Made by a program: the position numbers and the translations under genes. The notes below the pieces were generated by a model that ran no database searches, had not been told where the DNA came from, and was given only the letters and a program-made list of their open reading frames with translations. A stretch of 64,000 bases of DNA, taken from NCBI GenBank assembly GCA_001643675.2, contig LSRY02000018.1, positions 558,001-622,000 on the forward strand, given 5' to 3'. Below are positions 44,386 to 55,330 of this stretch, piece after piece. Every line of letters starts with the position of its first letter. The stretch's first letter is position 1. The stretch comes from Monocercomonoides exilis. Its lineage: Eukaryota > Preaxostyla > Oxymonadida > Polymastigidae.

Positions 44386-46303
44386 TCACAACTTTTGAAC
44401 TTTAAGTGTTATCCATGGATATGGTTTAATAACGCCTCTTTGCCATGATTGCTGGAGTCCGTCTTCGTTTCGTGTGCTTCCTGGAACGCACCATCGGTCC
44501 GCTTTCGTGTTCTCCGTCGCGAACGCATCCAACGTTATTTTGAGATTGAGATTTTCTGTGACCTCGTTTAGCTCTTCTTGTTTTATGGAGTAATCTCCCA
44601 CTCTTTCTGGCCTGGAGAGAGCATCTGCTCTGACATTCTTCGAACCTGGCAAGTGTTGAGCTTTTATCTGAATGTGACCGTTCTGATAAATATGTCCACA
44701 CTTTCATTAGCAACTTCCTGAGATTTGTTCCAGCATTCCATCGATTGACGTTGAAAACTGCTGTTGTATTGTCTGATCTGATTAGCAATCTACAGACTTA
44801 GTTCGCCTGAAGAATATATCTGAAGTAGTTGAGTGCTCAATTAATTGCATATAATTCTTTGTAATTCGAGCTCTGGCATCTCAACTTCCCTGGAAGCGAT
44901 TGATGGAAATCGTATTTCTTGCCGTTCATCAGTAGAAAAGCTCCCACAACTCTCTCTGTTGCATCTGTCGTTAAGGTTGCTTGTGGCAGGAATAATTGGC
45001 AAAGCTGTCTCGGTTTGTTCGCATTCAGTCTCGATATCCATTTTTGAATGCTCGGAAGGATTGATGGGTTGACTCTCATTCTTCCTTTCCACCCCACCTT
45101 TTTGATCATTCTGTTCAGCAGCATGGACATCGATGGAGGAAAAAGTGAAGCTTCATTGAAAACGAAGCGAGTTGCACTTTGCTTGCCAATGAACGATGCG
45201 AAATCTCTCACTTATGTTTGCTTGAATTTCAGTGCTCGGAGCCTCCATCTGTAGCATTCCGTGAGCAATTCTTTCTTTCAGCTTTTCTCAAAAGTTAAGG
45301 TGAAGTTGGAAGTGTACCATGAGTATCCAAAAGATGAAAACCGATTTAATGGTTCTATGTGGCTCTTTTCCAGATTGACAATAAGTCCAAGTTTCTGAAA
45401 TAGACTTATAACTTCTTGTGCGATTCTCTTTAGTTCTTGCTTGTCTTGATAGAGCAAGACTTCGTTGTCCAAAGGTGCAACCGCTTTCACCTTCCATCTT
45501 TCCCGAATGAAAGCAATGAACAATCTCATAATTATTGTATATATTCTTGAAGAGTCCTTGTAACAGAAAGGCATGCTGGTGAAGCAATAAAATTCTTTGT
45601 TGAATTCGAAGCTTAGAAAAGGAGTGAAATCCAAGGAAACCTTGATGAGATAGTTCGCTTGGCTTAAGTCTAGTGTGACTGTGAAATCCCCATTCTTTTT
45701 AATTCTTTCCACAGATCGATGATCCTCTTGTTTGAAGGAAATTGTTTTTATCGCATTAATTAATCTCCTGCAATCCACAATCTGTCTCCAGCTTCCATTT
45801 CTTTATTTGATTGCAAATATTGGATTGACAAATCTCACTTGGTTTTTGGTGATTTTCCTGAGAATTCCCGTTTTCACTTGAACTTTGATTAACTCCGACA
45901 AAGCTTCCCTTGCTTCTTGTGATTTCTCCGGTCTCCTGCAACTTTCCTGAGAATTGATAAGGGTTTTGCGAGCTTCTGCACTCCTCCAAACCGGAACAAC
46001 TCCTCTTTTGATCATCTTTTCTCCTCCCACCATTTTCCAAGCCTTGGCAAATAATGCCGTTCTTCCACCAATTGTTAAGTCGTGTTTTATTGATATTTTG
46101 CTTTGTCCCCGGAACTCCCTCTTGAGTAATTTCTTGGAGCGCTGCTTGTGATGAATGATCGTTTTGTGCTGGGCGTCTGGGGCCAATCTCGAAAAAACCG
46201 ATAATTCTTTGCTTTGCTTTGAAATCCCCTGGTTTGTTTCCTCCTTGGATATGAATTTGATACACTTGCTGATCCCCATCTCAATTTCGAAGATGTTTTC
46301 CAT
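44386..46303 (-). pseudogene. DIRS reverse transcriptase - RNase H
   Basis: The frame runs from MENIFEIEMG through HDLTIGGRTALFAKAWKMVG, KTGILRKITKNQVRFVNPIF, a TAA, RNGSWRQIVDCRRL, GDFTVTLDLSQANY, FNKEFYCFTSMPFCYKDSSR and FQKLGLIVNLEKSHIEPLNR. The usual YxDD site is altered to PLDNE before VLLYQDKQ. RNase H follows: TLTTDATERVVGAFLLMNGK, NYKELYAIN (then TGA), SDNTTAVFNVNRWN. A one-base shift near 44695 leads to the end motif GSKNVRADALSRP. In-frame stops are TAA (three) and TGA (two). Confidence 0.85.
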
Positions 46304-46344
46304 GATTCTTCAAAAATTTCTTTTTGCCCGTAAGTTAACAGCGA

Positions 46345-46868
46345 TTATGAAAATTCATCTTTCATTTTTTCTTCTTCAAAAAACCCATATCTTTGTTGTA
46401 TTCTAACGTGTCTCGCTTCTTTCAGTGACTGGGTTAAAAGGAAACATGAATCTTCAATCATATCTTTTATTGTGTCTTCTGATTTGATATTTGAACATGC
46501 CGAGATAAGAAACTTTATTGCTGGATAAAGATATGTTTCCGTCCGTTCCCCCGCACGATCGAACGCGTCTTTCCAAAATATTTTGGATCTTGTAAATGGT
46601 GGTGGAGCATTCTGAAAAAAGGGACTCAAATCTTCGTCTTTCAATAATAATAATGCTTCGTTAATTTTATTCTCTGGTTGATGCATATCGCAAAGTGAAA
46701 TTTCTGGCGGCTGTCCAAATATTTCCATGAAAGCTTGCTACAAAGAAGAATCTCCTTCATCTTCTTCAATTCGCATTGGATCTGTTCGGCCATCAAGCTC
46801 CGACTGAACGCTTGATTGGGAAGCGGAATAACTCCCTGATATTGAGGGAATTGCAATCGGAGATCCAC
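46345..46868 (-). pseudogene. DIRS gag-like ORF
   Basis: First piece: GSPIAIPSISGSYSASQSSV and DGRTDPMRIEEDEG, then a TAG (46738-46740, CAG-type), then MEIFGQPPEISLCDMHQPEN, NAPPPFTRSKIFWKDAFDRA and YLYPAIKFLISACSNI in the same frame. It is in a different frame from the RT and ends just upstream of it. The position and helical character fit the capsid-like first ORF of DIRS elements; no zinc knuckle is seen. Confidence 0.55.
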
Positions 46869-47042
46869 CAGTCAGCAGAGATGCTCAACGTTTGATCGCG
46901 AGTCCGGTTCCCATGAAAATAGTCGATATTCTTCTTTTTGATCAGCGATCGTGACTAACCCATAACGTGGCGCTATCATAAATATAAAAGAAGGAAGTGA
47001 AATAAATGTTTTCTCTGTAATCAAAACGCTTGTGTTTTGATC

Positions 47043-47939
47043 TGTTGAATACATAAATATTTTTAATGTAACGATAAAAAAATTGAAACGGAAAATTAAA
47101 AATGAAAATATTGAATCATCTATTTCAAAACATTCAAAGAGTTTTAACTTTTTCTTTTTCGTTTCTTTTCTTTCTTTTTTTGTTTGATACGTTTTTTTGT
47201 GGTGTTTTAATTTTCTCAAAGATAAAAATGTGTGAAATAAGAAAGCATTCATTTTATGTGTCTGTGGAAATCAAAGAGTGAATTATTTTAAATATTTTTA
47301 TTCGAGTAGAAATAGTTGCAATTGAAGTGAGTCCATCAATTTTTTGTTCGAATGACTAAATGAAGAAGAAAATCATAACATATCTTCAGAACACAAAGGA
47401 GTCTCAATGTGAATGAAACTCATAAAAGAAATTTTAATTATTCGTTAATATGGTGCACACCTAAAACTTAACAAAGTCGAAAACCTTTTATTCAAAGTCG
47501 AAAAACTTTCAAACGAGATCGTATTATTTTTATCACAATCACAATGAGTTCATTTGTATTTAGAATTTTTTGAAAATAATTTTTATCTTATAATTTTTAT
47601 TAATTTTCACATTGAATTGTTTTCAATTAATTGTTTTCAAATACAATTAAAGTGAAGAAAAGAAAAATTTCACTGGTAATAATACTTTGTCTTTAATGAT
47701 TAATCAACATCCGAATATTATTCATTGTGAAGATGTTGCATTATTAAATGAAAAGAGTTTGATTCAGAAACATCAATCAATGGAGAAGATGATTTATTTC
47801 TCACAAAGAACTGATCAAATAATCTTGATGAAGTTGTTTGAAAAATCTTGAAGAATTGACAGATGAAGAAGCTAAACAAAGCAGAAGCAGAAGTTGTATA
47901 ACATGGAACAATTTGAACATCATCACTTTCAGGCATAAT
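47043..47939. other. AT-rich spacer
   Basis: Short AT-biased frames only; nothing recognised. Confidence 0.45.
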
Positions 47940-48960
47940 TTCTTCAATGTTCGAATTCTAACACTTCGCTTGAAAAATTTTGAATGAATCACTGAGATCT
48001 TTTTATTGCTGTGCAAAAAGAGTAAAATTGAATTGAACCATATTGACACATTTAATAACATCCTTTCAAGTGATATCTTCCAACGATATATTCAGATGCT
48101 CAATAAACTTCTTGTATTTTTGATGGAAGAAGGGATTTTCATTCGAGCTTTCCACATTCCAAACACATATTCGATAGGATTAAGTTCGCAACTATTCGGC
48201 GTAGTGTGTTAGATACGGAAGTTCTTTGAAGTGATCAAATTAATCACTGCCTCTGTCTTTTGCAGTCTCACATTATCCTTTTCGGACAGAAAATAAAAGA
48301 CTTCCATGAGATTGCAGTTTCTCCATTGAAGATAAAAAAATCACTCTAATTCTTTGGTCATTCACACTTCATTCAACAAAAGAAACATGTTCAATTCCAG
48401 AAAGTTCACCGAATGCTGTGATTGCTGTGACTGTTTTTTTCTCCATTTCTTTGTATAGAATACATAGTTTCCCAACAGGAGAGCCACCTTCAACTCTCAA
48501 TTCCAAAAAGTCAAATCCAGATTCATCCATACAAATAAATATTCTTCCTTTTATTTTATTCTGAATGTTTTTTTTATCAAAATATTTTCTTAACCATAAT
48601 GTTTTATCATCAGCTGGTATATTTTCAAATTTTTATTCGTTTCACTGAAAAGTCAGTTGAAACATGCTCAAATTTTTTTTCAAAATTCAAATGACGGAGA
48701 ATTGCTGTCGCAGTTGGCTTTGATTTGCATATACCACACATTGAATCTGATAATTCTTTGGAAGCAACTGTTGAATTTTTCTATAGCATTTCTGCCATTT
48801 TGTCAGATACTGCTTTTGTTATCTTTTCGTATACGCTAACTCCACAGCGCTTTGGTGGCTTTTCTTCTCGTGAAATCAGCAAAGGTTCAAAAGCGTTCCT
48901 TTCGCAATTTGCGGTTATAAACACAAAATTGAGAACGAATAAATAGATTATTATTTTAGA
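47940..48960 (-). pseudogene. IS630/Tc1-like transposase relic
   Basis: Minus strand in order: QKQYLTKWQKCYRKIQQLLP, YQIQCVVYANQSQLRQQFSV, ADDKTLWLRKYFDKKNIQNK, GRIFICMDESGFDFLELRVE (first Asp), VGKLCILYKEMEKKTVTAIT, AFGELSGIEHVSFVE, and after frame changes TPNSCELNPIEYVFGMWKAR, the D/E motif of this group. The middle catalytic Asp lies in a damaged stretch. Several frameshifts and stops make it dead. No terminal repeats were located. Confidence 0.7.
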
Positions 48961-49142
48961 ACTTTTTTATTGACAGATTTTTCGAAAATAAATTTTTTTG
49001 TTGAAAAAAATGATTTTTTGAAAAATGATTTTTTAAAACATGAATATCCTTAAAAAATATATTCAAAATTTAAAGAAAAATGTGATTTTTTGCACATTGA
49101 AAGTGTTTGCAATATAATATTGATGTAAAGATTTTTTTGTAA

Positions 49143-49345
49143 AGTACCTTTTGTTTTATTCTCAAATAAAATAATATTTTTATATTTCGATCAAATTTCT
49201 GTTCCCACTATCGAAACTATTCTAGAATGGAAATAATAACATTGTTAAGATTTTATTTTTATGACAGCGAAGTTTCGTGAGTGGGAACAGTAATTTGATC
49301 GAAATATAAAGTTTTATTTTATTTGAAAATATATCAAAAGGAACT
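49143..49345 (+). mobile_element. MITE type B, copy 3
   Basis: Inverted arms: TATTTCGATCAAATTTCTGT then TCCCAC on the left, and GTGGGAACAGTAATTTGATC on the right. It resembles the B elements at 10204 and 57713 but has lost the outermost GATTCTTTTTG part. Confidence 0.6.
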
Positions 49346-49520
49346 TCAAAAATATTTAGACATTTCACAATTCTTAGTTGCTTGATTAATTGATTTGAAA
49401 ACGGATAAATAACGATTCCTATTATTTTGAAAAAATCAATTTTTCAAATTTGATGATCGAGCTCCCAATATGTGTTTCTTTGACTGGAAATGTTTGTAAA
49501 TGAATTATCTGTCACAATTT

Positions 49521-49550
49521 GTCATTGACCGTCATCGACCTTCAATGACA
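49521..49550 (+). repeat. GTCAGTGACC motif cluster, copy 4
   Basis: GTCATTGACCGTCATCGACC followed by TTCAATGACA, the same triple arrangement as at 9780. Confidence 0.55.
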
Positions 49551-50700
49551 AAAGGTAAATTGATTGATATATCAGATGCAATCAACGAATATTTTCCATA
49601 GTGCTTAATAAAGTCTAAAAAAGTTTTCTTTATCGTTTATTGTATTAATTTTTGTTTTTATTTTTATTTATTTATTTTTAGTGACAGACATATGATTTCA
49701 TTACTTGTCATGTCACAGAAGGATTATTTTTTTGAAGAATAAATAGCAAATGTTGCATAATTGTATTTTCTGAATTTTATTTATCACTGATTTATTCAAT
49801 ATTTATCTCATTTTTAAATATTTTTTGTTCTGCATTTTTTTGTCATATTAAATCAGACTTAGAATGAATATGATTAAAGAAAAGGTTTGAAAAAAATGGT
49901 TGCTTTTTCATAAATGCAAAAATAATGTGCCTAATAAAAGACAACGTTTCCATTGAGCGATGTTTTTTAAAAATTCAACGATTCACGGTTGCTTCATAGC
50001 AGAAAAATAAAAATAAAAATTGAGTATAAAAATTTAAAACAAAAGATAATCAATAGACATATTTTAGTGAGACGCAATAAATTTAAATATATTTTCTCAA
50101 TTTCAATCACCTTCAACCTATCCAAATTTGCTTAATCGAATTCGAATTCCCTTTAACTTTTTTTTTTGGTTAAAAGGGCAATTTTATGATCAACTCAAAA
50201 TGATCGCAAGTTTTTGTTTTTGTGCATTTTTCAATAACTTTGAATGAAAACTGGACAAAAGATTATGGCTCATCATTAAAAAGAAATGCGTTTGATCAAT
50301 TTATAAAATATTTTGAGTTTTTTCTGTCAATTTATCTAAAATGTGACTTTCTTTGTTATTGATGTATTCTCTTTCACATACTCAAGCTTTGCATATTGCA
50401 ATATGTTTTGGATGTTCCATTTTAGCTTTTAACGAGATACAAATTGTATTTTCTTAAATTTTTTTACATTTTGCAATATTTTCATTTCAACTTCAATTTT
50501 TATTGGCTATGAAATAATAAAGAAGTAAAATTAAGTTTAAGTTTGAAATTATTTTGCTGAAAAATAAAACAAAAGAAAAAATCTTATATTTCTAAAAAAT
50601 AATTTTTCCAATTTTTTTTAAAAGAGAGAAATGAGAGAGAAAATTGGTGAATGTTTATTAAGGTAAATGATAATGATGATAATGGCCTTTATGTGGTTAT
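49551..50700. other. AT-rich gene-free stretch
   Basis: It holds a weak copy of the 9060/20850-type segment near 49880. No gene is supported. Confidence 0.45.
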
Positions 50701-50716
50701 TTGAATATTGTGATTG

Positions 50717-51060
50717 TTATTTTGTTTGACTATGATTTTCATTGGATGAGAAAGAAGAAGATCGTGCGCGAGATAAGTTTGAATCTGAAGATGCAGAAGA
50801 ATCTGATTGTTGAGAAAATAAATGATGAGTAAAAATCAATTGCAAAGATGAAATTGGAATATTTGACTGTGGTTGAGGAGAAATTGTCGTTTCATTCAGT
50901 GAAGCTTGAGAAGAATATTGTGTATTTATTAGGGGCAAAGGTGAATTCAATGAAAATTGATTAGATGAAGTCGACTTCCGCATACGAGTTGATTCCCATT
51001 GATCTGGAAGAAACCAAGAAAAAGTATAACTTCAAGTATCATCGTTTGTTCTTTCAATTT
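50717..51060 (-). CDS. Ser/Gln-rich 3'-exon-like ORF
   Basis: The frame ends at 50717 and contains STSSNQFSLNSPLPLINTQY, ETTISPQPQSNIPI and SDSSASSDSNLSRARSSSFS. The 88-codon part begins at Met 50983, but the frame continues upstream as YTFSWFLPDQWESTRMRK, with either an acceptor-like TTTCTTCCAG or a TGA before it. The composition is unlike AT noise and suggests a disordered C-terminal tail of a lost gene. It is close to the end of a MITE. Confidence 0.3.
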
Positions 51061-51410
51061 CTTTCAACTTATCTTCATTTCTTTCAGAATCGGGCAAATT
51101 CGCGTTATATCGGACATCGAAGTATTGATTTTATTGTTGATAGAAATGTCTATCAATCAAATATATTTATGTTTTGGTGATTCAAATAGCGCGGAAGTTA
51201 GTCAAAATCAGGTTTTTAATTTTTTTTTTCTTAAAAAAAATGATTGTGGCACATACAAAAAAGTCGAAAAATCGAAAAAATTGACGCAATTATTATTCAC
51301 CCTCTCGTTCTGATAAATCTTCACAATCAGACAATCCCAAGCCATCACTTTTTGGAATAATTAAACATATGTGATGATTAAAAAATTAAAAAATTAAAAA
51401 CAGAAAAAAA

Positions 51411-51486
51411 GAACTTGGCGGGATTCGAACCATAGACCATTCAATTAATACAAGAAAAATCCTAACCATACAATCAGTGCTTCACA
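51411..51486 (-). ncRNA. tRNA-like sequence (tRNA pseudogene or SINE head)
   Basis: The minus strand has a perfect B-box GGTTCGAATCC, an A-box-like ATGGTTAGGATT about 25 bases upstream, and seven T residues (a Pol III terminator) directly after CCGCCAAGTTC. The T stem pairs only two bases and the acceptor stem only about three, so it is not a functional tRNA. An anticodon loop CTTGTAT (TGT, Thr) can be drawn but the stem is poor. Confidence 0.45.
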
Positions 51487-51522
51487 CTGAAAGATTCTAT
51501 TCAAAATTTTTCTTTTATTTTT

Positions 51523-51536
51523 AACCCTAACCCTAA
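51523..51536 (+). repeat. Short interstitial telomere-like repeat
   Basis: AACCCTAACCCTAA, two CCCTAA units, with a further AACCCTAACC near 51572. Too short to be a telomere. Confidence 0.5.
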
Positions 51537-52162
51537 AACTTAACAAAAACCTATTAAATTAATTCAAATGCAAACCCTAACCTTAAAGCCACAGTCGAAA
51601 CGAAAATTGTTTGAGAAATGAAAACCTTAAAAAAAAAAAAATAGGTTTATTAAACTATTCCGTAAACTGTTCTAGTGAACACTCATCATTAATAAATGCA
51701 TAAATTTAATAAAAATCTGAAATTTTCATTTGTCTTGAAAAAGCTATTTTTGGACTTTATCTTTTTTTCGATAACCCTAATGAGAAATTGACCCAAAATT
51801 GTAATATTATCGAAACATTTTTAATTTTTACAAAACGTTTTCCGCGCCTTAAAACTATTTTTATAATGAATAACATACATATTTAGGTATATCAGACGCA
51901 AAAAACTGGAATTTTCGTTGTCCGATATAACGCGATTATACCCAGAATCGTTGAAATTAACACTTTGACTTTTTTCTTTTTCTTTTTCTTTTCCTTCAGA
52001 AGTTTATTCATCATCTATTTCTATTTCTTCTTTTTCTTCCAATTCCAATAATGAATGTTTATGTTTTTTCTCTTGATATGAATGCTTTGAAAACCGTTCG
52101 CAGTATGGGTCGTCTGATTCTGTTGATTCTTCTAAAAATGATAAATATTGGAAACATGAAAG

Positions 52163-53260
52163 TTAAAAAATGTTCTTTACATGCTCAAAAGAACAATATG
52201 GGTGCAAAAACAAAAACAAACCAATTCTTTGGATTGACTTTGAATATTCAAATGTTGAATTCTCATTTGCAAGATTTTGTTTTTTTCTTTGTCTTTCTGA
52301 GTATTTATTGTTCGCTTTCTTTTTCGCTTCCTTTTTTTGATAAAATAGAGTGTGAAGTTCGTAAATAATCAACTCGTTTGCTTCGCAATCTGATTTCGTT
52401 AAAGGATTGTGTAAAATGTGAAAATTGGTTAAACAAACTGAAAAAATAAAAAAATCTTCAACTGTTTTAATATCCATCGGCCAATTTCTTCTGAATACAG
52501 AAAATAAAGTCTTTAATCGTCCAAAAAATCTTTCCACAAAACTCTGTGCTTCGATAGATACGGTGTTCCATGTGGTTTTGTAATAATAGCTCCCAGTTCT
52601 GCTTTGGCTCCCATATATGCTGAGTCTGCCATGATTTTTGAGCCTTAAAGATGTTGAGAGAAGTTTGGATAGTGATTTTTAATAATTTCCTAGTCATGGA
52701 CACTTCCTGGGTATAAATCGCTGATTGTGCTGGCTAATCAGTTCTTTGGATTGACTCCAATTTCAACTTTAACACAGTAAGAATGAAGTTTTCCACTCAA
52801 TAATTTCATTCAATCTGCCAATTTTCCACTTGGCCTGTTAATAGGCACAATTGTGCAACCCATAATTAGACCAATCATTTGCAACTTTTTAATTCAATCT
52901 TTACGAAAAATCAAAAGAAAATTAACAAGTATATCTTTTGTGTTTCCAACAATGCTGTGGTATAACTGCGTAACTGAGCTATGTGATTTGTAAAATGGAT
53001 AAGTCAAAAGTTCTGTCATTGACGTTGATCATTAATGAAGGAAACTGAGAAAAAAAAGAAGTTCTTCATCAATATTTTAAATAACTCTTTGCTTACCATG
53101 ATGTTGAGGTAATTCATAATCAAGAAGAAGAAGCAACATATCAAATTCTGTTCTTGTGAAACCTGTCAAGCGGAAAAATCCGTGAATGGGGTCTTCGCTT
53201 TTTTGACAAGCTTTTACAAATAAGGATTTTTTTTTTCTCTTCTGGAGTTATTGGTAGATG
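52163..53260 (-). pseudogene. PIF/Harbinger-type (DDE_4, IS5-like) transposase relic
   Basis: From the right: FRLTGFTRTEFDMLLLLLDY (N-terminal helical domain) followed by a GTAAGC donor-like site, then CTIVPINRPSGKLAD, SDLYPGSVHD, a TAG, EIIKNHYPNFSQ, a TAA, KIMADSAYMGAKAELGAIIT, a frame change near 52565, SIEAQSFVERFFGRLKTLFS and CLTNFHILHNPL. The GSVHD, MADSAYMG, ERFFGRLK and LHN motifs in this order identify the superfamily. Several stops and a frameshift make it inactive. Confidence 0.75.
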
Positions 53261-54180
53261 CGTTGAAAGCGTTATTCTTTTTTCTGCACGCTCAAGAACC
53301 TCCAAAAAATTTTATCGTTCCATGACTAATATTTATTTACATAATTTCAATTGATCATGAACCATTTTTTGTTCAATCAACTTTATGATCGATGAACCAG
53401 TATTTGAAGTTAAAAATTGATTGAGTCATTTTGAAAAAGAATTTGTTTTATCGCATTTTTATAAAACTTAATTCGATTTTGTTCCACTTTTTCTTATTGA
53501 ATAATTTTATTCTAAATATACTTTTTATTTTTTTTTTATTTTTCTTCTTATTTGACATATGCTCGCACAGTTTGATTTTTTCATGATTGCAACTTCAATG
53601 TGCAAAGTTTTGCTTATCCTTTATTTCAGTTACAACAATCATTATCAACATGGAAACATTAAACATATGAATGGATTTTTCAAAAGCTTCATATTTTCAA
53701 ATTTTTGTATTTCTTTCTTTTTTTTCCATTTTTCTTCATTTGATGCTTTCTTTGAATCCAAAAATACACAATAACAAATTTGAAAGAAAATTTTTGTTAC
53801 TAAACTTAAAAACAATTGATGATAAACGTATATGAAAGCATATTAGTCATTATTTTTTTTATTGTTTATCTCGTTCATATTAGCATATGTTTTTAATCAC
53901 CAATTCAAATTCATGATCATTGCAGCTGCATTAATTACATAAAGATATAATTTTGATGTTGTGAGGAGTTTGATGAGATGATGTTTAAAGTTGATGGAAT
54001 GAATAATAATTGAAACAAGCCATTTATCAGAGAGCTTAAGTAATTACGTGGTTCTATTCTGGTGTTGCGTGAGCTGCTGCAAAGGGGTGAACGCACATGA
54101 GCGAAATTACATTTAAAGGGTTTTGCTAATAATACAGATGGTGGAGCAGATTCAGTAGATTATTATGAAGCTGTCCTCCG
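53261..54180. other. AT-rich spacer
   Basis: Short frames only. No recognised feature. Confidence 0.45.
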
Positions 54181-54189
54181 TGTGGAAGA

Positions 54190-55330
54190 ATCAATTGGAT
54201 TTTCAAAACAGTTGATGAGTATGATCTCCGTTCGATCTTCAATCTGGTTGATGCTTCTCTTCGCTCATCTGCAATAACACTGTTTGTGGATCGATCGAGG
54301 CATTCGAGGTTAGATGTGGAGAAGCTGGACCACGAATTAAAGGGGGGAGGGGTTGCCGTGCGAGAAGTGTGGGAGATTGTGGAGAAGTGTCTGGAAGAAG
54401 CAGGGCTAAGGATGGATGATGTTGTTCTGTTGTGCTAAAGGAACGATCTGTTGGCATGGGAGGATGGAGAAGAAGACGAAGCAGAAGAAATAACAGCAAC
54501 AGAAGAATAATGAAGAGGAAAATAAAAAGGAAAAACACGAGAATACGAATCAAGAGATAAAGAAGTTTTCGTTGTTCTTGATGTTGTTGTTAATGATCTG
54601 AGACGAAAAGCGAGCTGATGGAGCATCTTCAATGGAAGCACAAGATCATTTCGATGAGTCAAAAGATAATTTCAAAGCTTAGCGAGAAAGACAGCGAAGA
54701 AGTGATGAAGCAACAGGAGCAGCTGGATGTGAAGAAGAAGAAGGAGAAGCACATTGGTATGTTGATCGAGATGGAGAAGAGCAGAACGAAGCAGGATAGC
54801 GTGGAAAGAGATGATTGTGAAGTTTCAATGGTGTGGAAGGAGAAAAAATGTTACGGGAGGGTTAAATAAAGTGTGCGCTTTGGAGCTGCATAAGCAGTTG
54901 TCGTCTGTGCAGATGAAGTGGCTGCGATGCTGCTGAATGCAGATCTCTATTTTTCTGTCGCAGAACAACTCAGTTGTCAAGACGGGTAGCCGGTGCTGGA
55001 TGATCAGGCACAGATGCTTTCGTGTGCGAGTGGGGAAAGGGATGAATCGAAGTGTTGTTGCTGTGCAGTTGGAGGTGGTGAAGAGAGAAAGGCTGCATGT
55101 TCTGTTCCGAACGGAGCTGCTGTTGGTGGAGCTGGTGAGGCTGCAGCAGGGGAGGAATGTGGTTGGAGGTCAATCTTCTTTGGTTTTCCTCCGGGGAACG
55201 TGCAGTTTGTGGAGTTGTTTCACGAGCCGATAGAGTGGCAGAGAAAGGGAGAAGGAATCAATGTCTTTTCGTGCATCACCACAATTAGCTTTTTCAACAC
55301 GACACAAACAGGTTCTGAATAGAAAAGAAT
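54190..55330 (+). pseudogene. Family B protein, copy 4 (relic)
   Basis: The plus frame begins VDEYDLRSIFNLVDASLRSS, then VDRSRHSRLDVEKLDHELKG, GGVAVREVWEIVEKCLEEAG, LRMDDVVLL and a stop, aligned in order with copy 3. After that come LQWKHKIISMSQKIISKLSE, QQEQLDVKKKKEKHIGMLIE, MEKSRTKQDSVERDDCEVSM, and in a later frame a block ending GFPPGNVQFVELFHEPIEW. The frame changes at least twice. It extends the family beyond the IVEK block with a charged coiled-coil-like region. Confidence 0.6.

Larger units (their letters stand above)
42777..47042 (-). mobile_element. DIRS-like tyrosine-recombinase retrotransposon
   Basis: About 4.27 kb with inverted terminal repeats of about 66 bp (42777-42842 and 46977-47042), starting ATCAAAACACAAGCGTTTTG, and minus-strand genes in DIRS order: gag-like, reverse transcriptase, RNase H, tyrosine recombinase. 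Inverted ends and a YR instead of an integrase are hallmarks of DIRS1-group elements. The outermost CAAAACACAAGCGTTTTG is itself nearly palindromic. Several stops and at least one frameshift (near 44695) show it is inactive. Confidence 0.85.
51096..51937. mobile_element. Degenerate element with CGCGTTATATCGGACA inverted ends
   Basis: CGCGTTATATCGGACATCGA at 51101 recurs inverted as CGTTGTCCGATATAACGCGA at 51914-51933, about 830 bp apart. The ends resemble the CCGGA-containing ends of pogo-type elements in this window. No transposase is seen inside; the interval holds a tRNA-like sequence and a CCCTAA pair. Confidence 0.5.

Noticed and set aside
46872-47252. 126-codon minus ORF across the DIRS right end
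   Set aside because: It starts outside the element in AT-rich sequence; only the short part inside the terminal repeat could belong to the element.
51411-51486. Functional tRNA gene
   Set aside because: The B-box is perfect, but the T, acceptor and anticodon stems do not pair adequately.
51523-51582. Telomere
   Set aside because: Only two CCCTAA units and scattered near-matches, within non-terminal sequence.
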